From positions 4,836,001-4,900,000 of the forward strand of contig JAGYVD010000002.1 of the NCBI GenBank assembly GCA_021209875.1: a DNA stretch of 64,000 bases, read 5' to 3'. Shown one piece after another: positions 20,058 to 31,300 of the stretch. A program made the translations under genes and the position numbers. This DNA is from Rosellinia necatrix (taxonomy: Eukaryota; Ascomycota; Sordariomycetes; Xylariales; Xylariaceae). The notes beneath the pieces were generated by a model. That model had not been told where the DNA came from. It did not search any database and worked only from the letters and a program-made list of their open reading frames with translations. Position 1 is the first letter of the stretch, and each line of letters begins with the position of its first letter.

Positions 20058-21926
20058 CTATCCACTTACAATGTTATCGGTCGCTCTAGCGAGCTCAGGC
20101 GTCGCGGGGTTGACCGTGGGCTCCTTGACGCCGCCATCCTCCCTATCCGGCCTCGGCAGCTCGTCTTCTGACTTCTGGGTCTGACCGTTACTCCTACTCT
20201 CGTTCCCCGGGCGAGCGGAGCCGTTACTGTTAATATTTTCCACGGGAGCAGTAGCGGCGGCGGCGACGGTTTGTTCCTGTTGTTGCTTCTTCTTGTCTTT
20301 CTTCGATATTTTTATGCTGCCCTTCGCTAGAGCCTCTTTCGGCAGCGGCCTAACGATGGGCTGAACAACCCACCAAGGCCGTTTACAAGCCTTCACGGTG
20401 GCCACAGAACTTTCTGGGTCGTTCTCGGGATCGAGATCGTTTTCCTCGCTTTCTTTTACCGGCTTTGTGACCTGCTCCTCCTGTATGCTCCTCCCGTCTG
20501 TCTTCTCATAATCCAATAGCCCCTGCGCAACACGCCTTTCCACCATATCCAGAACTTTCTCGATACCCATTATGTCACTCGGGGTTGTCCTCGCCAACGT
20601 ATCGCGGATATCGGTGTGTTTGGAAATAAAATGGCGCAGGAGGTGGAATAGGTGGGGACGGACTCCGACGATGTTTGGGGACGTCGAGCGCTTGCCCGCG
20701 CTATCCTGTTTTAACTTCTTCCGTGCTGGCCCGTCCTCATGATCATCGTCGCGGGCTAATGTATTGTGAAGCCACGCTTCGTCGTCTCCCACGACAAAGA
20801 GTGGCCTCCTTTTTGGTGGCACTTGTTCCAACACGTCACGATGTAGGATATCCATATAACGCCGAAAGACGGCATCGACTCTGTATCCTCCCCTGCCGTC
20901 TCGACCTCGCCAGTACTCGCGTCCCTCTCGCTCAGGCGTGGGTGGTGCGGCGAAGATGGACGGGTCGCTAAGGTTGCCCTCTGCGCTCATGACGGCATCG
21001 GCACCCGTAGCCTCGAGGCACTTTTGTATGTCGCCATGCTGAAGGATGTTGCCATTAGCAAAGATGACAGTATCCTCAGGCAAATTGTCTCGTAAGTAAC
21101 GTATGTACCCCCAATCGGCAACGCCCGTCAGGTGCCCCTTTTGCTCTCTCCTCCGTCCGTGGACAGTGAGGATACTGGCGCCAGCAGAGAGAACATTCTT
21201 CGCGTAGGCCAAGGTAGCTTCCTTCGTATCTAGAATCCGGATCTTGGCGGTGACGGGTATGGGTAGGTTCTTATGAAGGATGTTGATCAACTTATAAATG
21301 AGCGCCTGGTCCTCCTGCAAGAACGAGCCATAGTGGCCTTTACGCGCGATGCCCTGGGGGCAACCGAGGTTGAGGTCGACGGCATCGCAATAGGGCGCTA
21401 CAATCTGGGCGGCGTGAAGCAGGTGGTCGGGGTCGTTTGCGCAGAACTGGACAAATAGAGGACGGTCGAATTGGGGGTTTCCGTCGAGAAATAGGTTGGC
21501 CGGGTCGACGTCGGCGGTCTCTATAGGATTTCTTGTTGCTTGGAAATGGCTGTCTCTGTATTTGGGTGTCTCTTCGAACAGGCGGGCGTGAAACATGGGC
21601 GTGTAGGCGAGCAGCTTCGCGTCCTCTTGGGGCGTGAGGAAAGATCGCGTAAGTCTTCGCCATGCCTGCGCGGTTGGTCTACAAGTCAGATACCATGTAA
21701 TAAAATGGAATGGATGTATGAATGTATGTATGAATGAATAATATGGATGATGATGATGATGATGATGATGATACACGCAACATACAAATTCAGACTGGTC
21801 TACCATGGGAGCGACGATGAACCTGGGACTCCCCAAGCTCTCGTAAAATGCGCGGCCATGTAATTTAGGGTTCTGATTGGCCGAAGTATCCGTTGATGTC
21901 GATATCGGGGCTGATGTTGAAGCCAT
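20058..21926 (-). CDS. dus1: tRNA-dihydrouridine synthase, Dus1 type
   Basis: Reduces uridine to dihydrouridine in the D-loop of tRNA (U16/U17 for Dus1) using FMN and NADPH. Two exons: 21926-21786 and 21665-20058, 582 residues. The core shows the FMN-binding start FIVAPMVDQSEF-AWRRL (joined across the intron), the catalytic Cys in VDLNLGCPQGIARKGHYG, ILTVHGRRREQKGH, VIFANGNI and DAVMSAEGNL. A long C-terminal extension has a Lys/Gln-rich stretch and CKRPWWVVQPIVRPLPKEA, which is usual in filamentous fungi. The 120-bp intron has no stop codon and is a multiple of three, so retention would insert 40 residues including eight His. An upstream in-frame GTG at 22004 was rejected in favour of the ATG at 21926. 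The stop codon overlaps a GTAAGT. Confidence 0.93.
   Translation of the reverse strand: MASTSAPISTSTDTSANQNPKLHGRAFYESLGSPRFIVAPMVDQSEFVCCVYHHHHHHHHPYYSFIHTFIHPFHFITWYLTCRPTAQAWRRLTRSFLTPQEDAKLLAYTPMFHARLFEETPKYRDSHFQATRNPIETADVDPANLFLDGNPQFDRPLFVQFCANDPDHLLHAAQIVAPYCDAVDLNLGCPQGIARKGHYGSFLQEDQALIYKLINILHKNLPIPVTAKIRILDTKEATLAYAKNVLSAGASILTVHGRRREQKGHLTGVADWGYIRYLRDNLPEDTVIFANGNILQHGDIQKCLEATGADAVMSAEGNLSDPSIFAAPPTPEREGREYWRGRDGRGGYRVDAVFRRYMDILHRDVLEQVPPKRRPLFVVGDDEAWLHNTLARDDDHEDGPARKKLKQDSAGKRSTSPNIVGVRPHLFHLLRHFISKHTDIRDTLARTTPSDIMGIEKVLDMVERRVAQGLLDYEKTDGRSIQEEQVTKPVKESEENDLDPENDPESSVATVKACKRPWWVVQPIVRPLPKEALAKGSIKISKKDKKKQQQEQTVAAAATAPVENINSNGSARPGNESRSNGQTQKSEDELPRPDREDGGVKEPTVNPATPELARATDNIVSG
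21746..21772. repeat. GAT/ATC trinucleotide microsatellite in the dus1 intron
   Basis: A perfect trinucleotide run that on the coding strand reads CAT repeats, inside the 120-bp intron. It would encode polyhistidine if retained. Confidence 0.9.
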
Positions 21927-23635
21927 CGTATTGACGTAACGGCCGAGCAAAAAATAGTTCCTGGAGCGGCCAGCCGCCGTGAAACAAAGGCGATTGAGCG
22001 CCACTATCGCGACCTATAGCTAGGAGGGTTACCTTGACTGTCGCAACGAAACTTGAGTACATGACGTGGATTTAACATTTAGATCATGCTCAGTTCCCTC
22101 TCTTTTTTTTTTTTTTTTGGGCTGCTGTCTCTTGTCTCTCCATGTTAGCCTTGCATCGGGTACACTGCACATTCATCCCCACATTACCTAGCTAAATCTA
22201 TTCAGATACCTACCTACTTGTACCTAGGTACCTAAACATTGTAGAAGGTAGCTACAGTGGTCATCAAGTGCTAATTTAGCGCTTCCCCTCTCCCCCATCA
22301 GCCCCTCCGGTGAGATAAATGACTTACATACTTTAGCTTGCCTACTAGCTAAGTAGGTAGGTAGGTAGATACATTACATACTTAGGTAGGTACGTCGGCA
22401 TCTCATATAGTACCTGCACAGTATATACCAGTGATAACACCACGCACCACGTTCCATGGCCCATAACCACTTACCTAGCCTAACTTCAAGCTTTCATCGA
22501 AATAAGTTAGTGCCACATATACTGAGTCACATCGCGCCTAAGCACCGACCTATAAGAACCCAAACACCTCGTATTCCTGCATACCACCAACCTGATGCCC
22601 CTCTGCATTTTTCATGTCCATGTAACCTCCTGGCGATATGTACATATTTCCCCAAGATGAGACCAACGTCGTCCTAGGAATGCGCATACGTACATCAAAT
22701 ACGTACATCAAATACCACAACGGGGGGATCCATAGAATAGTAGGCGAGGAGACGCATGTGTTGTGGCGACCATTGCGCAGTATAATCGTGCTTTCCGCTG
22801 TGTATTATTATTCATTGCTTCAGCCGCTTGCGTAATGCTAGAATCCTCGCTAAAAGTACAAAGCTCCACATCAGTAAACTTGTTAGGTCTCCCTCAATAA
22901 CACACGCAAGTCTCACTTGCCATACACCGGGCCCCCTCCCCGGCTGATTCCCCCGGCTTCCTTATCACTATCTCGACTCGACAGTCATTGCTCTGTCGTA
23001 CATAGTCCTATGCTGGCTTCCAAAATCTCGGCCCTCCACGGTCACCGCCGAATTAGATAGACAAAGAAATGGTGTACTTGCTTTACCGGAAAGTCACCTG
23101 TCGCATCCGTGATCTTGCCCTTGCTTCTTTTATATTGGAAATTGGTCTTCTCTCTTCTGCTCCACACGCCTATAGGGGCTCGCCTTGCCGTGGCACGGGC
23201 TGTGTCCCATCATCGGGTGGCCCGGCCATCTATTGTCTGCTGCGAACCGTATAGCCGTAAGCGTTGGAACCAGGAAAGGTACTGGATCGATGCAACCTGC
23301 CGGATGTTGCATCAACAACCTCGGCGGTTGGTAGGGGCGAATAATATGACGGGAAAAGCTGTACAACAAGTACTTGGCCATTATCAAGGCCGGCTAACCT
23401 CGCCTCGGCTCGCGCCAGGTCAGAAATTAAAACAAAGGCCGAGCCTGATCACTCGGCCATTGGCATGAGATAGCTAACGTAAGGAACAAATTCGAAAACG
23501 CCCAACTCCTTACTATGCTGGCCCTGTGCAACGCCATCGGATTGGACGAAAGCGGGAAACATGAACGCAGGTCTATGGCCTTGAATCGGAAAATAAAAGT
23601 CTCGCTGAAATGCCCTGTGAAGTGCTTTGTCATCG
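21927..23635. other. Intergenic with AGGT-type palindromic motifs
   Basis: Contains a T16 tract (22103-22118), many TACCTAGGTA and GTAGGTAGGTAG motifs at about 22185-22400, and a tandem ACGTACATCAAAT pair near 22687-22715. No gene supported. Confidence 0.55.
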
Positions 23636-26216
23636 TCAAAAAAAGTGCGTGTATATCTTGGATGTCTCGTGAACTTCCATCTCCTGTCAAGGTAGATTAG
23701 CAAGGCCGAACCACTGTGTTTCACCTCGGGGCCCACGTACCATTTTGAAGCTATTGAGCTCTTCTTTGATCTGTTGCGCAAGCATTGGGGTCAAGCGGTT
23801 GCATGTCGCAACTTCGCCGCGACGGTCATATTCACCACTTGGCCAGGTATCATGGAAAACGATCCGGGGGCTAAATGTGGCGTTGCGCTTTTGGACTACT
23901 TGAGGGGTTCCCGGTGCACTCTTGGTATCCTGGCGTAAGCGCAGCGCTGACATGAAATAATCCTCATTTCCGATTGTAACTGATTCATTGCGTTTATGAC
24001 CTTGAACGTCGTCATTGGGCGTGCTCGGCGCACTAGAGTTGGGCGAGTCGGTTACGTTCGGAATCGTAGGAAGGTCGAAGGCTGGCGCCCTGTTCTCAGC
24101 CCCCCGAGGGGGAGGTGTTGGTGAGTTGCTACGGGCTGTATTATTGACTGTCAGTCATTGGTCCATCATCGGCTTGAACCTAATTGCAAACTTACTTTTC
24201 AAGATGCCTTTGCGAATAGTAGCAAGTACTTCCGCTCGCTCCCTCTCGCCCCCAATAATGCTCTTTCGTGCGTTGGCATTTTCGTTCGAGGCGTCCAGGC
24301 GATCAGAATTCAAGGCCTCTGCATTCTTCGTCGCATCAATAGAATTGCGTTCCAGGTGAGGGAAACCGGTTCCGGTGGTATGCGTGAGATCTGCATTTGT
24401 AGTAACATTGACGCGCTCACGCTCAGCCTCAACGGTAACCATCGAGACAGTGGCCTGGGAGGCTTCTGGTGCAGACAATTCTTCGTTTGGCGACCCGATC
24501 ATTGATTTTGGTCTGAAAAGACCAACTAGTGATCGGCCGCCCTTTTTCACACCACGTCCCATCTTACGGAGCATGATCGAAGCAGATGATGCAGTTGATG
24601 ATATCGACAAGTTGTCGGTTGAACCCGAAAAGAGTTTTGTGCCAGAGTAGATGCTGCTACCAATACCTCCTTCTTCCTGTTTTAGGGCAATTCGCGCCTG
24701 TTCTTCTTCATACAGGTCGTCGGCCTGCGAGCTTTTATGTAGACGCGACGGGTCGTCACCCTTAATGGCAACCGATTCAACATTGATATCTTGGCCCGTC
24801 ACCTTTCTAAGCTCAGCGGCACTTCCAAAAGAGAAAGCTCTCCGTAATCTTGAAGTCTTGCTTTTCGACCTCACTCCCTTCTCATTGATTGCGGCGAGCT
24901 GCTTCGCTGCCGGGCTATCGGTGTTTGGTCCGTTAGACGACGTCGGCGGCTTCGCGGGTGACGGAGCAGCACCAGCCGCCCCGTTAGATGAGGACCCGGA
25001 AGCCATAGTAGCCGGGTTAGACAGCGGGGACGGGCTAAGGACTCGCTTGCCGACATCAGCAGACGAGCCCCGGGGTGGTATGTTGATGAGTTTTGGTTGG
25101 TCGTGAGCCGCGATCTTCTCCCCGGAGAGAGAGGAGGTTGAGGCGGGGCTACCAGTGGGGGCAGAGGCATTCGAGTTTCGATTCGCCGACTGGGTGGATA
25201 TAGAATCAGCATCGTGACCAGGATGATCTGATTGGGCAATGAGGCACCAGGGTATGAATATGCGTGCTACTTACTGATGAAGGCCGAGAATTGCTGCTAC
25301 GGCTTGAGACGATACTTTCGGAACTGCCATTCCTGACGTGGGAAGCGCTACCTGCTGGAGGAGGCAGAGGGACAACTCTTGTCGGCCTTTGATCCTTCTC
25401 AGTGCCTCCCTGTCTTCTGGAATTCGATAGTGCATCGGTTTGAAATGGTTCAGTCATCCGCTTCAAGCCCTGCGGGGTCGGAGGGCTAACATAATCCGGC
25501 GAGTTGATTGAGTGAATGCTGCGTCGCCGGTACCTTTTAGCCTCTACTTCGGTAGAGTGGCGGTAGAGATGCAAGTCGTCCATCGTCGCACTAGTCAAGG
25601 CGCCATGCGCGCTCTGGGGCCGGACAGAAATCATGCCCTGACTCCGAGGCACAGCCCTTGAGCTATAGAGTTGGGCCGCTGATGGTATGCTTAAACTGGG
25701 TGTTGCGGCGGCCGCCTGCACTTGCTGGGATTGGGCCACAGCCGGCGATGAGTCGCTTTGTCTTGGTGTTGGCCGCCTATATCTCTCGGGAGAAGCTTTG
25801 GAAGCAGCGACTTGTGCGAAGGTAGGCTGGGCTGGGGTAGTGTTCATCTGGGAACGAGCCGTGTTTGAAGATGGCTGCGCTCTAAGATCCGCTAATTGCG
25901 GTAAAGTAGGCACTGTGGTGCCGGAAGATGTTCGATATCCTCCCTGTGGTGATGGTGATAGCTGCCCATTATTGGAAAGGCTAGGCGTTGACGTAAATGC
26001 ATAGGGTTGAATAGGGGCCACAGTACCGCTTCGGTATCCTGACTGCCCTCCTGCGTTCCCTGATCCATGATAAGCATTCCTTTGGGGGTTGCCATATAGC
26101 TGACCAGAATGTCCTTGTGACGTGCCCGGCATGATTCCCGTCGCTGGTCCTGGTTTTGTTTGCAGCAAGGTTACGGTTCCAGATTGCTGAGGATATGTTT
26201 GAACCAACGCAGCCAT
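23636..26216 (-). CDS. Fungal low-complexity protein, 'cell wall proline rich'-type
   Basis: Four exons: 26216-25275, 25189-24196, 24135-23741, 23683-23636, 792 residues. The acceptor at 25190 was chosen because it alone keeps the frame (RPSS-SANRNSN). The protein is Ser/Pro/Gln-rich at the N-terminus. Conserved blocks follow: KSKTSRLRRAFSFGSAAEL, SIYSGTKLFSGSTDNLSIS, MLRKMGRGVKKGGRSLVGLF, GERERAEVLATIRKGILK, FSPRIVFHDTWPSGEYDRRG and a C-terminus ending TPMLAQQIKEELNSFKMEME. From memory, orthologues in filamentous ascomycetes carry the automatic label 'cell wall proline rich protein'. No signal peptide or membrane segment is visible, so a cytoplasmic, possibly cortical or regulatory, role is more likely. 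Function unknown. Confidence 0.82.
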
Positions 26217-28269
26217 ATTAAGGTAATCAAGGGTAGAGTATCGAGTTATGGCCTCTTGGTGTCAAGGCCGCGTGTTCTCAACAGCTCTCGCTATTGAGAT
26301 CCTAGGGTAGTCGCAGTCTCTTGATATTTCAGGGACCTAATCGTGATATTCCGAGTCAGCAAAATATGCAAATGTTCGCATCATTGACTCCACGATCCCA
26401 CGAGTATTAGAACGCAGCTTCAGCGTATTCCCATGATGCTTAGGCACGCTCCGACAAAAACTTCTGAACAATGTACCTTGAGCAGCTTGTCTAATTCCTG
26501 GTTATGGGCGGTGGCTGTCCTGCGAAGAACTCGGGGTGGAGTGAGATGGTCGGAAAGAGAGGACGCCCGCGACCCGAAGAAAACAAGTGATCTCCAGCTG
26601 GCAGACTACTTTTACCGTAGACGACGCCAAAGATCGAGCTCTGCGGTCAACTGGTGTGAAAGAGACGGGAAATTGGTGCGACGGTTGGGCCTCTGGTGTC
26701 ACGGGAGACACGCGGGGAGGTATACGATTTGGTCTAATGGAAGGACATGGGAAAGACTTGTCACGATGTCAACATTGGCCGGCCACAACAGACGGAATAA
26801 TCTTCAACCGGTGCTCTTTAGTGTTGGAACTGATGTATGGCCAGGAAGAAGTGTGCCGGACTAGCTTCTAGCAAGCCGCAATATCACCGGAAGGTTTGGA
26901 TAGAAAATGGGATGGGATGGGGTCTTGGGTCGAAAAAGGGGACAACAGACCTTAGCAAAGGGGAAGGCAGCAGATTCACGTCAAGGAGAAAAAAATTGTC
27001 TTAGACCCGAAGGCAGGAAAGAGTATGTACTAGTGGGCTAAGAATCGAAGAAAAAGTGAGGGAAGAACGAACGGGAGGGTGATGTAGGGGTGAAGAAGGA
27101 GAGAATGATGGTATTCAGAAGGGCATCTGGGATGGAAGAAGGAGGGAATGCGAGGTTGAGTGCATCAACACAGGATGAAATGAATGAATGGATGATTCTG
27201 GGGCGTAGAAGGAACGCGAAGTGCCAATGACAGGGGAGACCATAGAACGGTTGTGGGTATCGGGGGGGCACCATCCAGCGGGCGCATGTTGCCCTGCAGC
27301 AGTACCTACACTCCCCTGGGGGAGCGTGATTTTAGGGCGTCGTATAGCGTGTCGCCTATACCCAGGCAGCCTAGCCTATAGGGCATGAGGAGTGCGCCGC
27401 CCTAACAGGTAGGTACTTAGGTCGATGGTAGCAGCCAATTCTGATCGTGCTAAACACAACATGCATGGGCAGCATGCCTACCCCTACATGCCTCTCACCC
27501 TAACCTGTCTACCTAGTACCCATCGAGGCATGTACAGTACCTACCTAGTCAACTATGGGCACTAACCTTCGAAAAAGTAGATTGGGTAGGTAAGGTACCA
27601 GCTCCAAAAGAAGCCTGCCCGGCGTGGAGACCAGACCTGATCCAGCTCCGCATTGATTCATCCATCATTCTCATTTTAGCATTTGCAGAAAAGGTGTAGG
27701 TACTTCATCCTGCTGCCTGGCTACCTAACCTAAGTAGGTACTTCTCGACCTGCCTGTGTGCAGTTGTACCAAGCCAAAACCAACACATTCTTGTTGTCCA
27801 GAGTTAGCGCGCAGTGTCACACAGTTATTGCGAGTATAATATTCTCAGACCTCTCCTATTTCCCCAGAAATCGATGGCAAGAAATGAATACCAAACGGGG
27901 TTTGCCCCCAAGGTATGTGCAAGCATGTTGAAGAACTGCACAGGTTTTGCTCTATACATAGTAGTCGTATGCAGTACACAGAACCAGAGGGGCACGATCA
28001 AGTCTACCCGGCCGGCCAGCATAGCGATCGGGACCTTCTCTCTCTCCTACTCATGCCATCTTAAGTGCCTGGTCACATCCAAGGTATGTGGGCGGGCGCT
28101 AATATTCACCGTCAATGTTTAAGAATTGGGCCAGCAGAAGAAAAACGGGTTGGTAGTGTTCGGCACCGATACCTTGGTCGATAGTTGACTCAGACGGCAT
28201 TATCGAGAGGCGTTGTCGGCGTCGGCGTCGTCGTCGCCATCTCCAACCAACACCGCTAGTTACGTTCCT
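26217..28269. other. Gene-poor region, part 1
   Basis: The first ~700 bp are promoter and leader of the low-complexity-protein gene. The rest has TACCTA/TAGGTA motifs (27405-27420, 27535-27550, 27720-27740) and no recognisable coding sequence. Open frames are short and start mostly without ATG. Confidence 0.5.
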
Positions 28270-28277
28270 CAAACATG

Positions 28278-28308
28278 CATACATACATACATACATACAT
28301 ACATACAT
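28278..28308. repeat. CATA tetranucleotide microsatellite
   Basis: Eight consecutive CATA/ATAC units followed by a TACCTAGGTAGGTAC palindromic motif. Confidence 0.9.
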
Positions 28309-31300
28309 GGTAACTACCTAGGTAGGTACTGTACAGTAGCAGTCATACAGTCCCAGTAAGCCCCGGATCAAGCTGATTCTCCCTACATAACAGAAATTGG
28401 CGATATGGGTTAGGAAGTGTCCATCTGGCGTAAGCTGGACTAACTAGTTGTAGCTGCCTAACGATTCTCAACCATGGAAGGGAAACCTACTTCAAAAGCC
28501 CGATAAGAAACAGAGTAGATAATTGGAGGGTTGAGAAGGAAAACAGGTGTACACGCCACTAACTTAGGAGGGATGTATCTTGTAGTGAAATACGTGTTTG
28601 TTCAGGGGCCCTCAAGTACCGTGACTTGGCATATCTTGGTTCGAGACCCCCAAGCACATTTCCAATTGACGTGCTTCAAGTCTCGGCGGATGTTGTTGAT
28701 GGTTTGATGGGACCCAGGGCTCAGCCGGCTCCTATTGGTTTAGCCCGTCAACAGGCATTGATGGCCATCACGCTAGGCAGGTAGTGGCAAGGGATGCGTT
28801 AAAAAAAAAAAAAAAAAAATTAAAGAAATAAAAGCTGCTCGCTGCTGGGTGGAAAAGGGAGTGCATGAATGTTGGATACCTACCTAGGTAGGTAGGTAGG
28901 TTAGGTAGGGCTACCTGGTGGGCTGTGGCAGTACTGTACCAGGTAGCTACTGTATATGCTATAGCACAGGACAGTACGACATCCGAATTATCACTGGTTT
29001 GACCATAGATCTACACTCCCTAATGTCGTGTTCCCATTCTTCTGCCTCCGATTTACAAGATAGATACTTAGGTAGCGAGCAACTATGTATGTATGCACAT
29101 TATAGATAGCCAATGGCGCGTATAGTAGTCGTTGAACATTCAAACATAATCTCATGGTGTGCATGCGTGTATAAGAGCCACCCCGCGTGGTTTGTGATAC
29201 GTAGCAGTTCGCGATGAGACAGTATAGAAGTTAGTATTAGACCTCTTTAGCCTTCTAACAAATATTTAGAATAGGGCAGGAGCATGTATGTCAAAGCATG
29301 TCAGCCAAGGTACCACAGTCGAAATCTGTTGCTCTGCCATGTACATACCTACATACGCATGTACGTACCCACGAGCAGTATACAAAATCAAGATATACCA
29401 TACATACACTTGCTGTACGTTACCTACCGACATAACTACCTACTTACTCAGAGGTCGTTTGTGCTACGTAGCGCAGTTGTCCGTCATCTAAGGTTACGTT
29501 GATAATTAGGCCGTTTGCTCACTTACGCACGTACGTACAAGTAAGCATGTATGTATGCAGATACATACCCTACACGGTGGAGCGAAATACAGCGTCGCGT
29601 TGAACTGATTGGTAGTGGACAGATTATGTAGTGCACTTAAGGCTTCAGCACATATCAAGTCTCTACACGAATAGGTATCATTTGGGTTGGGTTGGGCTTA
29701 CCCGTCCCGTCCCCCGAGGCAGGCAGAGACAAAAAAAATAAATAAATACCGAGTAGGTCCGTCATCAAAGACAGTCCTATTTATATAATGCTCATTCGAC
29801 TATATAAACTCCATAATCTATCCCTTCTACCTAGGTACATAGTGAGCGGTCTTTGATCTTCATCGTGGAGCTCGGAAGATGTACAAGTAAGTTAGCTATT
29901 TACGGTACATGTACGAGACCAGGGATATGTACATAGAGATTTAGGCTGTACCTTGTTTTTATTGTGGTGAAAAAGTGGTGCTATGTAGATCCTCGGCCAC
30001 AAATACCACTCCCCGGCTCTCAACACAGTACGAGGCATAAGGAGAATCACACTAGAAACGCCATGCACACTGTACGAATTTATTTGCTTTCTGTCCCTAT
30101 CCTCGTATTTGTAGTGTAGCTCTGCCTTTGACAAATACGCAACCCAGTTTAGTCGCGCCTGTGTGTATCTTGGATCTTACACGACAAATGCGTTGCACGT
30201 TGCAACGAAGAGGTCGATCAGCCTCTTTAATCTTCATTCAGCCAGCATCGAAACACCACACTCACCTACCCAACTATGTGGCTGCCCCCATCTACCTCCG
30301 TTCCATAGCATTTAAACGTGATGGAGGAGGTAATCATCTGCTTAGTTAGATATAGACCCCATATACGCTTCTAGCAGTCATCTAAAGTCTGCTCCAAGAC
30401 CTCTCTCCGGCTAATCTCAAACTCAACATCTTGAGAAAGACAACCCGGCCAACGTTTGTCTGGGCGATTCGGATCGGTTCCGGTCGGCTGGCTGGGACGG
30501 TTCCAAGCACAACTAGGTACGGTATGGTGTGTATGTACCTAGGCATGTAGATAGTATCTACGATGCTACTACGGAGCACGCTACGATCTTGATGTGGAGT
30601 TTTGTATACTAGAGGCATCGGTATTTGTCCTCCGCCCGCAGCTACTACTACGCTTGCCTCCCGACAGACTCACGAGTAGGACCATACTCATGCGGACAGA
30701 GTATAACTACGAGAAATGGTTGGCTGAATGGATGTTTCAGTTTCTTTTCTTTTTACTCGAGTCAGAAGGTCTTCTAGCCGAGGTTGGTATAGCCCCACTA
30801 CCATTCCTCCGTAGGTAGGTACCTGCCTCTTACCCATTGATACGTAGCGGACCATGTATCTTTAGGGTTAAAGGAAGGTAGTTATGTGGGCGATCAAGGT
30901 TAAGGCCCCCCTACTGTAGGTACCGCGCTATCCACTGTAGTATGGTACCGCTAAGTACAGTAGTAGAGAGTTAAAGTTAATAACTAAAGGTCTTCTCCAC
31001 GTATGTATACCCTCAAGAGATCCAGATAATCTATTATTCATTTCCCGGTTCGATACGAAATCCAAAGTCGATGCTAATAGTAACAGTGCACACTAAATAT
31101 CAAATTGCATCATAGTGCTTTCCAACGCTCGAGTAACTTCGACGGTGTCCCGCTGCATCAGCCGATCCGACCACCTACCCGGGTACCTCGGGCAGACTCG
31201 GGTAGGAGAAGGTAAACGCGCAAACGAAGGGAAAACGTGGGCAGCGACTTCTCTTGACCGCCGCAGCACCGGCCGCAGGTGTTCCCGCTCGAGGAGAGAA

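Noticed and set aside
26433..26864. 143-codon plus-strand frame upstream of the low-complexity-protein gene
   Set aside because: Located in that gene's promoter and leader; no family character and no splice model.
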